Positions 1 through 6,919 of a stretch of DNA of 8,989 bases are shown in pieces (the first letter of the stretch is position 1; every line of letters starts with the position of its first letter). The notes under the pieces were generated by a model. The model searched no databases. It was given only the letters and a program-made list of their open reading frames with translations, and was not told the origin of the DNA. The translations under genes were made by a program, and so were the position numbers. The stretch is taken from the NCBI GenBank assembly GCA_025965815.1, contig JAOPWF010000555.1:1-8989 (forward strand), given 5' to 3'. Source of the DNA: Mycobacterium sp. (GTDB lineage Bacteria; Actinomycetota; Actinomycetes; Mycobacteriales; Mycobacteriaceae).

Positions 1-702
<702 letters not shown>

Positions 703-723
703 CGTGTCTCCATCTGTTAGGCG

Positions 724-739
724 GACCGCCTTCGCGGTC
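724..739. repeat. 6-bp hairpin upstream of the UvrA-like gene
   Basis: GACCGC (724-729) and GCGGTC (734-739) form a perfect 6-bp inverted repeat around a 4-nt loop. It lies 12 nt upstream of the GGAG ribosome-binding site, inside the presumed 5' leader of the UvrA-like gene. It could be a leader hairpin, but stems this short arise often by chance in GC-rich DNA. Confidence 0.3.
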
Positions 740-804
740 GCCGTCGGCGTCGGCTGGCTCGATCTAACCCGCGTCGAGCAGTACGTCTGGTTCTCCTGCG
801 CTTC

Positions 805-824
805 GGCCAGTGGAGCCACTGGCC
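805..824. promoter_or_regulatory. Perfect 9-bp inverted repeat with 2-nt spacer
   Basis: GGCCAGTGG (805-813) and CCACTGGCC (816-824) are exact reverse complements separated by AG. The site lies in the 234-bp non-coding gap, 112 nt past the VOC stop and 102 nt before the UvrA-like start. Its length and near-perfect symmetry fit an operator for a dimeric regulator of the TetR type. In RNA it could form a stem that ends or attenuates the VOC transcript, but no T-tract follows on either strand. The symmetry is seen directly; the function is inference. The rest of 703-936 shows no credible gene on either strand. Confidence 0.5.
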
Positions 825-936
825 CCGGCCACCCGGCGTGCCCGCCGAGGCGACAGACCAACCAGACATCGATGTCCTAGGTGAGCCGATGCTCGGTGTC
901 GCGACGACGCTGCGCGCGGGGGCGGGCTGTCCGTCC

Positions 937-1293
937 TCATAGGTCCTGAAGCAGCCCGAGGACGTTGCCATCGGGGTCGGTGACGGTGGCCACCAAGCGC
1001 CCGCCACCGACGTCGTGCGCGGGCTCCTTCACGGTGGCACCCGCGGCGGTCACCTCGGCCAGCTTCGCCTCGAGGTCCGGCACCTGCCAGTAGGCCACCG
1101 GCGAGGTAAAGCCCTGCGGTCCACCATTCGGCAACAGCCCGATGTGCTGGCCCGCGGTCTCGAAGCCGACGTAGTAGGACGCCTCGGTCTGCGGCGGTAC
1201 GCCGAGCAGGGCGGCGTACAACTCCTTGGCCGTCCCCAGGTCGGAAACGGGAATCAGCAGGGTCTTGATTCCTTGGGAGGAAGAGCCGGTCAT
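937..1293 (-). CDS. VOC (glyoxalase/bleomycin-resistance fold) protein
   Basis: This 118-residue protein is the size of a single VOC module, with the usual pair of beta-alpha-beta-beta-beta units. The N-terminal unit begins KTLLIPVSDLGTAKELYAALLG, and the C-terminal unit ends in the family signature DPDGN (about residues 107-111). The start is the ATG at 1293, preceded by AGGAG (1300-1304) with a 6-nt spacer. VOC proteins include glyoxalase I, ring-cleaving dioxygenases and antibiotic-binding proteins. After DPDGN the family usually has a metal-binding Glu (GNxxEL), but here the sequence is GNVLGLLQ. Metal catalysis is therefore doubtful and a binding role is possible. It lies upstream of the UvrA-like gene on the same strand, 234 bp away. 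The family is clear; the substrate is unknown. Confidence 0.88.
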   Translation of the reverse strand: MTGSSSQGIKTLLIPVSDLGTAKELYAALLGVPPQTEASYYVGFETAGQHIGLLPNGGPQGFTSPVAYWQVPDLEAKLAEVTAAGATVKEPAHDVGGGRLVATVTDPDGNVLGLLQDL

Positions 1294-1330
1294 TGGTCAC
1301 TCCTGAAGTCGTGGGTCTGGTCGGGATTGT

Positions 1331-1420
1331 CTGGCTTAGCGACGAACGGGAAGTCCGGAAATCGACAGCCCGATCGCCCCGGATGGTGATTTGCCGTTGG
1401 CCGTTCGTCTTAACCGCCAG
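1331..1420. repeat. 90-bp imperfect inverted repeat
   Basis: Two arms of about 40 nt (1331-1370 and 1381-1420) face each other across 10 nt. Both arms begin CTGGC at the outer end, share the uninterrupted core GACGAACGG (1341-1349) / CCGTTCGTC (1401-1409), and match again further in around AAATC / GATTT, with small gaps. By eye about 28 of 40 positions pair. The element lies 38-127 nt upstream of the intact VOC gene and overlaps the tail of the VOC remnant. It could be a long hairpin in the VOC leader, a regulatory site, or a relic of a small palindromic or mobile element. I see no clear target-site duplication. Confidence 0.5.
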
Positions 1421-1533
1421 CCCGCAAGCGAAGGAGGACCACCGGGGACCACCTCCGAGCGGTCGCGATAGAAGGCCGGGGATGCGTCCGGGTCGTCGTG
1501 CGGGAGGAAACTCGCGTGAATGGTGATGCCCAT
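1336..1533 (-). pseudogene. Truncated VOC-family gene (5' remnant)
   Basis: From the ATG at 1533 the first 25 codons read like the start of a common actinobacterial VOC protein: MGITIHASFLPHDDPDAS followed by PAFYRDR. After about position 1459 the resemblance stops. The frame continues through Arg/Ser/Pro-rich sequence with no VOC features and ends at 1336 after 65 codons, about half the length of a VOC protein. No DPxGN signature follows in any minus-strand frame before the next gene. There is no clear ribosome-binding site. The ATG lies 5 nt after the stop of the AraC-type remnant, so the two were probably a regulator-VOC operon before decay. The remnant call rests on my memory of the family's N-terminus. 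Confidence 0.65.
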
Positions 1534-1538
1534 GGCGG

Positions 1539-1784
1539 TCACGCTAGCTGCGGCTCGGGGGTCCGCGCTTCTCGATTCCTGATCGGTCTGGTCCCTGTTT
1601 CGCGACGCACGACGGCATCCTCGCCGTCGCGCGCCGCGTGGCGCCGACAGACGCTGGGCGCACGCCGACCAGCTCGGTGAAGCGAGTGCTGAAGGTGCCC
1701 AGCCATGAGCAATCGACCGCGAAGCAGACCTCGGTGACGCTGAGGTCGCCACGACCCCAACAGCGCCAGCGCGCGCTCGGTGCG
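1539..1784 (-). pseudogene. AraC-family regulator, frameshifted C-terminal remnant
   Basis: Pieces of the second helix-turn-helix of an AraC-type regulator appear in order but alternate between two minus-strand frames. They are TERALALLG (frame ending at 1539), then GDLSVTEVCFAV and LGTFSTRFTELVGV (frame +1), SVCRRHAAR (first frame), ATARMPSCVAKQ (frame +1), and finally TRPIRNREARTPEPQLA followed by the TGA at 1539-1541 (first frame). The GDLSVTEVCFAVG..S.GTFSTRF pattern is characteristic of the AraC HTH. At least three single-base insertions or deletions are needed to restore one frame, and the upstream half of the gene is absent. The remnant stops within about 55 bp of the accD3 stop codon. 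It cannot make a normal regulator as sequenced; sequencing error is unlikely to explain several shifts plus the missing 5' half. Confidence 0.75.
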
Positions 1785-1837
1785 CCATGCGCATAAAGCG
1801 AGGCCTAATCAATAAGGCGGTCGCGCGGAGACCGACT

Positions 1838-3349
1838 TCAGCCAGGCAACCCGATGCTCCGGTAGCGAGCCAAACGGGCGTCGAGGCGCTGCTCGTCGGG
1901 CACCGAACGCAACTGGTGCAATTCGTCCGCGATCGCCCGCGACAGCCGCTTGGTGAACTCGATCGGCTCGTCGGCGGCGTCTGGGTGCTCCGGCACGATC
2001 GCGTCGACGATCCCGTTGCGCAGCAGGTCGACGGACCGGATGCCCTGGGCCGCAGCAAGTTCCGGCGCGTGATCGACGTCGCGGTAGACAATCGCGCTGG
2101 CGCCCTCGGGCGGCAGCGGGGCCAACCAGCCGTGCAGCGCCGCCAACACCCGGTCGGCCGGAACCATCGCCAGCGCGGGTCCGCCGCTGCCCTGCCCGAG
2201 CAGCACGGACACCGTCGGGGTGTCCAGCGTGACGAGCTCGGCCAGGCACCGGGCGATCTCACCGGCCAGCCCACCCTCCTCCGCCTCGGTGGATAGCGCG
2301 GGGCCCGCGGTGTCGATGACGAGCACCAGGGGCAGCCGCAGACCAGCCGCCAGCGCCATGCCGCGACGCGCCTCCCGCAATGCCGCCGGGCCGATCCGGC
2401 GGGCAGGAGGGTAGCGACCGGGGGATTGATCCGTGCCGCCGACGACGCGCTGCTGACCGAGCACCACTGCCGGCTGACCGCCGAACCGCGCGAGCGCGAG
2501 CAGCGTCGTCGCGGCCTCACCCTGACCGGTGCCCGACAGCAGCACCGGCTCGGTGGCGCCGTGCCGCAGCAGATCACCCACGCCGGGCCGGTCGGGTCGC
2601 CGCGAGGCCACCACCGAATCCCAGGCGGGCAGATCGGGAAGCGGTTCGGGTTCCGGCGGCTGCGGTGGTGAGGCCGGCTCGTCGGCGACCACCTTCAGCG
2701 CGCGGTCCAGGGTGCGCCGCAGGAACTCGAGTGGCACCACGCCGTCGATGACGCCGTGGCGCAGCAGGTTCTCGGCGGTCTGCACGCCGGCCGGGAACGG
2801 TTCGCCGTACAGATGCTCGTAGACCCGCGGCCCCAGGAAACCGATCAGCGCACCCGGCTCGGCGACCGTGACATGTCCCAGCGAACCCCACGACGCGAAA
2901 ACCCCGCCGGTTGTGGGATGGCGCAGGTAGACGAGATAGGGCAGATGCGCTTGCTTGTGCAGTTCGACGGCGGCGGCGATCTTCACCATCTGCAGGAATG
3001 CGACGGTGCCCTCCTGCATGCGGGTGCCACCCGAACTCGGCGACGCCAGCAGCGGCAGCCGCTCTGCCGTCGCCCGCTGGATGGCCGCGGTGATCCGCTC
3101 GGCGGCGGCCACCCCGATCGAGCCGGCCAGGAAGTCGAACTCGCAGGCCACCACCGCGACGCGACGCCCGAACACCCGGCCCTCGCCGGTCAGCACCGAC
3201 TCGTCCAGGCCGGTTGCGGCGCCGGCGGCGGCCAGTTCACGCCGGTACGCCTCGCTGGCCGCGACGTCCAGGGGCGGTGTATCCCAGCTGCGGAACGAGC
3301 CGTCGTCCAGCACGGCGTCGCGTAGCTGGAGGGCTCCGATCCGGCTCAC
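1838..3349 (-). CDS. accD3: Acyl-CoA carboxylase carboxyltransferase subunit AccD3
   Basis: This 503-residue protein joins both halves of a biotin-dependent carboxyltransferase in one chain. The beta-like (AccD) half carries GGTRMQEG (107-114) and TTGGVFASWG (146-155), which form an oxyanion pocket in this fold. A Pro/Glu-rich linker (about 223-241) leads to an alpha-like (AccA) half that starts AWDSVVASRRPDRPG and carries DTAGP (346-350) and QGSGGPALAM (386-395). Family members transfer carboxyl from biotin to acetyl- or propionyl-CoA together with a biotinylated alpha subunit, which is not encoded here. The N-terminal four-cysteine zinc finger of E. coli AccD is absent. Length and order match M. 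tuberculosis AccD3 (Rv0904c, about 495 aa), whose substrate is not firmly known to me. The start is the GTG at 3349: the nearby ATG at 3354 meets a stop after two codons, and there is no Shine-Dalgarno sequence, in line with a leaderless transcript. Confidence 0.92.
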   Translation of the reverse strand: MSRIGALQLRDAVLDDGSFRSWDTPPLDVAASEAYRRELAAAGAATGLDESVLTGEGRVFGRRVAVVACEFDFLAGSIGVAAAERITAAIQRATAERLPLLASPSSGGTRMQEGTVAFLQMVKIAAAVELHKQAHLPYLVYLRHPTTGGVFASWGSLGHVTVAEPGALIGFLGPRVYEHLYGEPFPAGVQTAENLLRHGVIDGVVPLEFLRRTLDRALKVVADEPASPPQPPEPEPLPDLPAWDSVVASRRPDRPGVGDLLRHGATEPVLLSGTGQGEAATTLLALARFGGQPAVVLGQQRVVGGTDQSPGRYPPARRIGPAALREARRGMALAAGLRLPLVLVIDTAGPALSTEAEEGGLAGEIARCLAELVTLDTPTVSVLLGQGSGGPALAMVPADRVLAALHGWLAPLPPEGASAIVYRDVDHAPELAAAQGIRSVDLLRNGIVDAIVPEHPDAADEPIEFTKRLSRAIADELHQLRSVPDEQRLDARLARYRSIGLPG

Positions 3350-3355
3350 AGCATG

Positions 3356-3361
3356 AGGCTA
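3356..3361 (-). promoter_or_regulatory. Predicted -10 of a leaderless accD3 promoter
   Basis: On the minus strand TAGCCT (3361 to 3356) fits the mycobacterial -10 consensus TANNNT and is followed by exactly 6 nt before the GTG start at 3349. That spacing puts transcription initiation at or next to the G of the start codon. No Shine-Dalgarno sequence lies upstream of the GTG. No convincing -35 is visible, which is common in mycobacteria. Confidence 0.5.
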
Positions 3362-3373
3362 TCCGGCCGCCTA

Positions 3374-3379
3374 TAGGGT
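3374..3379 (+). promoter_or_regulatory. Predicted -10 of a leaderless echA6 promoter
   Basis: TAGGGT (3374-3379) fits TANNNT and lies 6 nt before the ATG at 3386, predicting transcription from the A of the start codon. It overlaps the palindrome CCTATAGG (3370-3377). A competing reading is that AGGGTGG (3375-3381) is a weak ribosome-binding site 4 nt before the ATG, so leaderless initiation is less certain here than for accD3. Confidence 0.45.
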
Positions 3380-3385
3380 GGCCCC

Positions 3386-4117
3386 ATGATCGGTGTCACC
3401 CGCAACGACCATGTCACCACCCTGGAGCTGCAGCGCCAGGAGCGCCGCAACGCCCTCAACACCGAGTTGGTGGAAGGGCTCCGCGAAGGGGTTGAAAAGG
3501 CCGCGTCCGAGGATGTCCGGGCCATCGTGCTCACCGGCCAGGGCACGGTGTTCTGTGCCGGTGCCGACCTCTCCGGCGATGCGTTCGCCGCGGACTATCC
3601 GGGCCGGTTGATCGCGCTGAACAAGGCCATCGACGCCGCGCCGATGCCGGTGATCGGCGCCATCAACGGCCCCGCCATCGGAGCCGGCCTGCAGCTCGCC
3701 ATGATCTGCGACCTGCGGGTGGTGGCGCCCGATGCCTTCTTCCAGTTCCCGACGTCGAAGTACGGACTGGCCCTGGACAACTGGAGCATCCGTCGGTTGT
3801 CGTCGCTGGCCGGCTACGGCCGCGCCCGCGCGATGTTGCTGACCGCGGAGAAGCTGACCGCTGAGGCCGCCCTGCAGACCGGCATGGCCAACCGGATCGG
3901 CACGCTGGCCGATGCGCAGGCGTGGGCCGCCGAGATCGCCGGTCTGGCGCCGCTGGCGCTGCAGCACGCCAAACGCGTCCTCAACGACGACGGCGCCTAC
4001 GAGGACCAGTGGCCGGTGCACAAGGAGTTGTTCGACAGGGCCTGGGGCAGCCAGGACGTCATCGAAGCGCAGGTGGCACGCGTCGAGAAGCGGCGGCCCA
4101 ACTTCCGGGGAGCCTGA
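3386..4117 (+). CDS. echA6: EchA6, non-catalytic crotonase-fold acyl-CoA-binding protein
   Basis: The 243 residues equal the length of M. tuberculosis EchA6 (Rv0905). Crotonase features include the first oxyanion loop CAGADLSGD (57-65) and the second, [11 protein letters not shown] (95-105). The two glutamates that catalyse hydration in enoyl-CoA hydratases are replaced: the position in GGGCE is Gln103 in GAGLQ, and the Glu of GQPE is Thr123 in QFPT. From the literature as I recall it, EchA6 lacks hydratase activity, binds long-chain acyl-CoA, feeds fatty acids to the FAS-II system for mycolic acids, and is the target of THPP inhibitors, with Trp133 implicated in drug binding. Trp133 is present here (DNW, 131-133). 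It is the first gene of a plus-strand operon; the next gene starts 6 nt after its stop. Confidence 0.94.
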   Translation: MIGVTRNDHVTTLELQRQERRNALNTELVEGLREGVEKAASEDVRAIVLTGQGTVFCAGADLSGDAFAADYPGRLIALNKAIDAAPMPVIGAINGPAIGAGLQLAMICDLRVVAPDAFFQFPTSKYGLALDNWSIRRLSSLAGYGRARAMLLTAEKLTAEAALQTGMANRIGTLADAQAWAAEIAGLAPLALQHAKRVLNDDGAYEDQWPVHKELFDRAWGSQDVIEAQVARVEKRRPNFRGA

Positions 4118-4123
4118 ACAGAC

Positions 4124-5278
4124 ATGAACTCCCGGGTCGCTTCGCTCCTGCCCACCGGAATGCTGCGCGCGGCGCTGCGGCTGGTGGCCGGCACGGCCAC
4201 CCTCGCGACCGGGGGATGGGTGCTGCGCGCGCTGCACGGGGCGCCCGCCGCCCTGGGTGCCGGACCATCGGCGATCCGTTCCGTGGCGGACGGCTCGCCC
4301 AATTTCCGCGACGGCGTCTTCCACAACATCGACCCGGCTTCGATGATCAGCCTGGACCGCGAGCAGCAGCGCATCATCGTGCGGGAGATGCTGGGCAGAC
4401 GCTCGGCCAGCAAGCCGACCGGTCCGATCCCGGTGGTACCGCCGCAGCCCGTCGGCGCTGAACCGGCATCGCTGGCGGTGGGCTGGTACGGCCATTCGAC
4501 GGCGCTGATCGAAGTCGACGGCTACCGCGTCCTGACTGATCCGGTCTGGAGCGACCGCTGCTCGCCGTCGCAGGTCGTCGGACCCGAACGCATGCATCCA
4601 CCGCCGGTGGAGCTGGAGGCCCTGCCGGCCGTCGATGCCGTGATCATCAGCCACGACCATTACGACCACCTCGACATGGACACCATCTCCGCGCTGGCCC
4701 GCACCCAACGCGCCCCGTTCTTCGTACCGCTCGGAGTTGGTGCGCACCTGCGCGATTGGGGCATTCCGGACGAACGGATCATCGAACTCGACTGGGACGA
4801 ACTCGGCCGGCTGGGTGACCTCACCCTGGTCTGCACCCCGGCGCGACATTTCTCCGGGCGCTTCCTGGCACGCAACACCACGCTGTGGGCGTCGTGGGCG
4901 GTGATCGGTCCGCAGCATCGTGTCTACTTCGGCGGTGACACCGGCTACACCACGAGCTTTGCGGAGATCGGTTCGAGCTACGGGCCTTTCGACCTCACCC
5001 TGATGCCGGTCGGTGCCTACAACGGCGCCTGGCCGGACATCCACATGAATCCCGAAGAAGCGGTCCAGGCACACCTCGACCTCAACGGCTCGGCAATAGG
5101 ACTGTTGGTGCCGATCCACTGGTGCACCTTCAGGTTGGCGCCGCATCCCTGGGCCGAGCCGATCGAGCGGTTGCTGACCGCCGCCGACTCCGCCGGTATA
5201 CCGGTCGCCGTGCCCAAGCCCGGCCAACGGGTGGATCCTGGCACGTCATCGGCGTTCGACCCGTGGTGGCAGCTCTGA
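4124..5278 (+). CDS. Metallo-beta-lactamase-fold hydrolase, NAPE-PLD/RomA-like (Rv0906 type)
   Basis: The 384-residue protein has the zinc-binding HxHxDH motif as HDHYDH (H177, H179, D181, H182). Further likely ligands are H242 (ARHFSGR), D272 (FGGDTG) and H332 (IHW). The stretch WYGHST (121-126) and the HDHYDHLD context are typical of the branch that includes N-acyl-phosphatidylethanolamine phospholipase D and RomA-like proteins, not antibiotic-hydrolysing enzymes. Residues 14-35 are hydrophobic with scattered Arg and may form a signal or membrane anchor, so the protein may act at the envelope. The ATG at 4124 follows the echA6 stop by 6 nt, with GGGGAG (4107-4112) about 11 nt upstream as a possible ribosome-binding site inside echA6. 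It corresponds to M. tuberculosis Rv0906 by gene order. Phospholipase activity on a membrane lipid is a reasonable guess, but the substrate is not shown by the sequence. Confidence 0.9.
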   Translation: MNSRVASLLPTGMLRAALRLVAGTATLATGGWVLRALHGAPAALGAGPSAIRSVADGSPNFRDGVFHNIDPASMISLDREQQRIIVREMLGRRSASKPTGPIPVVPPQPVGAEPASLAVGWYGHSTALIEVDGYRVLTDPVWSDRCSPSQVVGPERMHPPPVELEALPAVDAVIISHDHYDHLDMDTISALARTQRAPFFVPLGVGAHLRDWGIPDERIIELDWDELGRLGDLTLVCTPARHFSGRFLARNTTLWASWAVIGPQHRVYFGGDTGYTTSFAEIGSSYGPFDLTLMPVGAYNGAWPDIHMNPEEAVQAHLDLNGSAIGLLVPIHWCTFRLAPHPWAEPIERLLTAADSAGIPVAVPKPGQRVDPGTSSAFDPWWQL

Positions 5279-5287
5279 ACGGCTAGC

Positions 5288-6919
5288 GTGCTCGCTGTGA
5301 TGAGCGCCGGTGCAGAGAACATTGCTCCGTTGGCCGCGGTACTGGTCGTCGTGGCCGGGATGCTTGCGGGTTGCGGCTCCGCGGACCAGACGCAACCTAC
5401 GCTGAGTCCGCAGAAGTCGTACTCCGATGTTCCGCCGCCGCTGGTGCCCGCGATGCACCTGCCCGACAACGCCGTCGACAACGCCGTCGCCAAGCTGGAC
5501 AACATTGCCGACGAGCTGATGAAGAGCTCGGGTATCCCGGGGATGTCGGTGGCTGTGGTCCATAGCGGGAAGACGGTGTACGCCAAAGGTTTCGGTGTCA
5601 AAGATGTGCGGAACGGCGACAAGGTGGACCCCGACACGGTGTTCCAGCTCGCGTCGCTGTCCAAGCCACTCGGCTCGACCGTGGTGGCCCACCAGGTAAC
5701 TGAGAAGGCGATCACCTGGGACACGCCGTTGGTGTCCAAGCTGCCGTGGTTCGCCCTCAAGGACCCCGCCGTCACGCAGATGGTCAACGTCGGCGACATG
5801 TACTCGCACCGCTCGGGACTCCCCGACCACGCGGGTGACCAACTCGAGGATCTCGGCTATGACCGGCGGTACGTGCTCGAGCGGCTCCGCCAGCTGCCGC
5901 TGGACCCGTTCCGGATCTCGTACGCCTACGAGAACTTCGGGCTCACTGCCGCGGCCGAAGCGGTCGCCACCAGCGCGGGCAAATCGTGGGAGGACCTCAG
6001 CGACGAGGTGCTCTACCGGCCGTTGGGCATGACGTCGACCAGCTCCCGGTTCGCCGACTACGAGGCGCGTGCCAATAAGGCCGTCGGGCACATCGACATC
6101 GACGGCAAATACGAGCCGCGCTTTCTGCGCGACCCCGACCAGCAGGCGCCCGCGGGCGGTGTGAGCTCGTCGGCCAACGACATGACGCACTGGCTCACCA
6201 TGATGCTGGCCAACGGTAGCTACAACGGCACGCAGATCGCCGACCCGAAGGCACTGCTGCCCGCGCTGACCCCGCAGATCGTGTCGAGCCCGCCGACCGA
6301 GGCCGCCATGCGTTCGGGCTTCTACGGCTACGGATTCGATGTCGGGTCGACGTCGGCGGCGCGCATGCAGCTCAGCCACTCTGGTGCCTTCGAACTCGGC
6401 GCGGGAACCAACTTCGTCATCATCCCGTCCGCCGACGTGGCCATCGTCGCGCTGACCAATGCAACACCGTCCGGCGTCCCGGAGACGCTGACGGCGGAGT
6501 TCGCCGACCTGGTGCAGTTCGGTCAGGTCCGGGAGGACTGGCGCGGGCTCTACAAGGCGGCGTTCGACAAGATGGAGTTGCCGGAGGGCGCGCTGGTGGG
6601 CAAGCAGCCGCCCGCCAGTCCCGCGCCTGCCGCACCCCTTTCGTCCTACGCCGGGACCTACAACAACGACTACTGGGGTCCGGCCACGGTCAGCGAGCGC
6701 AACGGCAAGCTGGCACTGACCCTGGGGCCGCGCGGAGACACCTTCGAACTCAGCCACTGGGACGGCGCCGTCTTCACGTTTCCGATGCTCAACGAAAGCG
6801 CGCCGCCGGGAACGATTTCCAAGGCCACCTTCGCCGGCGACAAGCTGACGCTGGAGTACTACGACGACGACAACCTGGGCACGTTCACCAAAGCACCTGG
6901 TGCGGCGGCACCGCGGTGA
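5288..6919 (+). CDS. Serine beta-lactamase/esterase-family lipoprotein (Rv0907 type)
   Basis: The 543-residue protein begins with a hydrophobic segment ending in the lipobox LAGC (Cys29 from the GTG start), so it is probably a lipid-anchored cell-surface protein. The serine-hydrolase motifs of the class C beta-lactamase / family VIII esterase / D-peptidase fold are present: SxxK as S123-L-S-K126, YxN as Y214-E-N216, and H364-S-G366 at the KTG position. The motif HRSGLPDH (174-181) is also typical. From about residue 451 a separate beta-rich C-terminal domain ([11 protein letters not shown]) resembles DUF3471-like extensions. HSG in place of KTG suggests an esterase or peptidase more than a drug-hydrolysing enzyme. 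Start choice is open: GTG 5288, GTG 5297 and ATG 5300 are all in frame, none has a good ribosome-binding site, and the upstream stop is only 9 nt from the first. The signal region has no Lys or Arg before the hydrophobic core. Confidence 0.88.
   Translation: MLAVMSAGAENIAPLAAVLVVVAGMLAGCGSADQTQPTLSPQKSYSDVPPPLVPAMHLPDNAVDNAVAKLDNIADELMKSSGIPGMSVAVVHSGKTVYAKGFGVKDVRNGDKVDPDTVFQLASLSKPLGSTVVAHQVTEKAITWDTPLVSKLPWFALKDPAVTQMVNVGDMYSHRSGLPDHAGDQLEDLGYDRRYVLERLRQLPLDPFRISYAYENFGLTAAAEAVATSAGKSWEDLSDEVLYRPLGMTSTSSRFADYEARANKAVGHIDIDGKYEPRFLRDPDQQAPAGGVSSSANDMTHWLTMMLANGSYNGTQIADPKALLPALTPQIVSSPPTEAAMRSGFYGYGFDVGSTSAARMQLSHSGAFELGAGTNFVIIPSADVAIVALTNATPSGVPETLTAEFADLVQFGQVREDWRGLYKAAFDKMELPEGALVGKQPPASPAPAAPLSSYAGTYNNDYWGPATVSERNGKLALTLGPRGDTFELSHWDGAVFTFPMLNESAPPGTISKATFAGDKLTLEYYDDDNLGTFTKAPGAAAPR

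Noticed and set aside
764..1300. A 178-codon minus-strand open frame overlapping the VOC gene
   Set aside because: It is a shifted-frame shadow of the VOC gene extended into the gap, with Arg-rich sequence and no domain. The VOC frame has a good ribosome-binding site and a family signature.
1436..1453. Direct repeat GGACCACC twice with a 10-nt period
   Set aside because: It is too short to annotate on its own in GC-rich DNA; it is mentioned only as a possible mark near the VOC truncation point.
1336..2577. A 413-codon minus-strand open frame spanning the accD3 end and the decayed region
   Set aside because: Over 1838-2577 it is an out-of-frame shadow of accD3. Only its last 65 codons (VOC remnant) have meaning, so it is not one gene.
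3371..5227. A 618-codon minus-strand open frame opposite echA6 and the metallo-beta-lactamase-fold gene
   Set aside because: Its product is rich in Arg, Gly, Asp and Gln with no recognisable domain, and it is antisense to two genes with clear motifs. Long antisense open frames are expected in GC-rich coding DNA.
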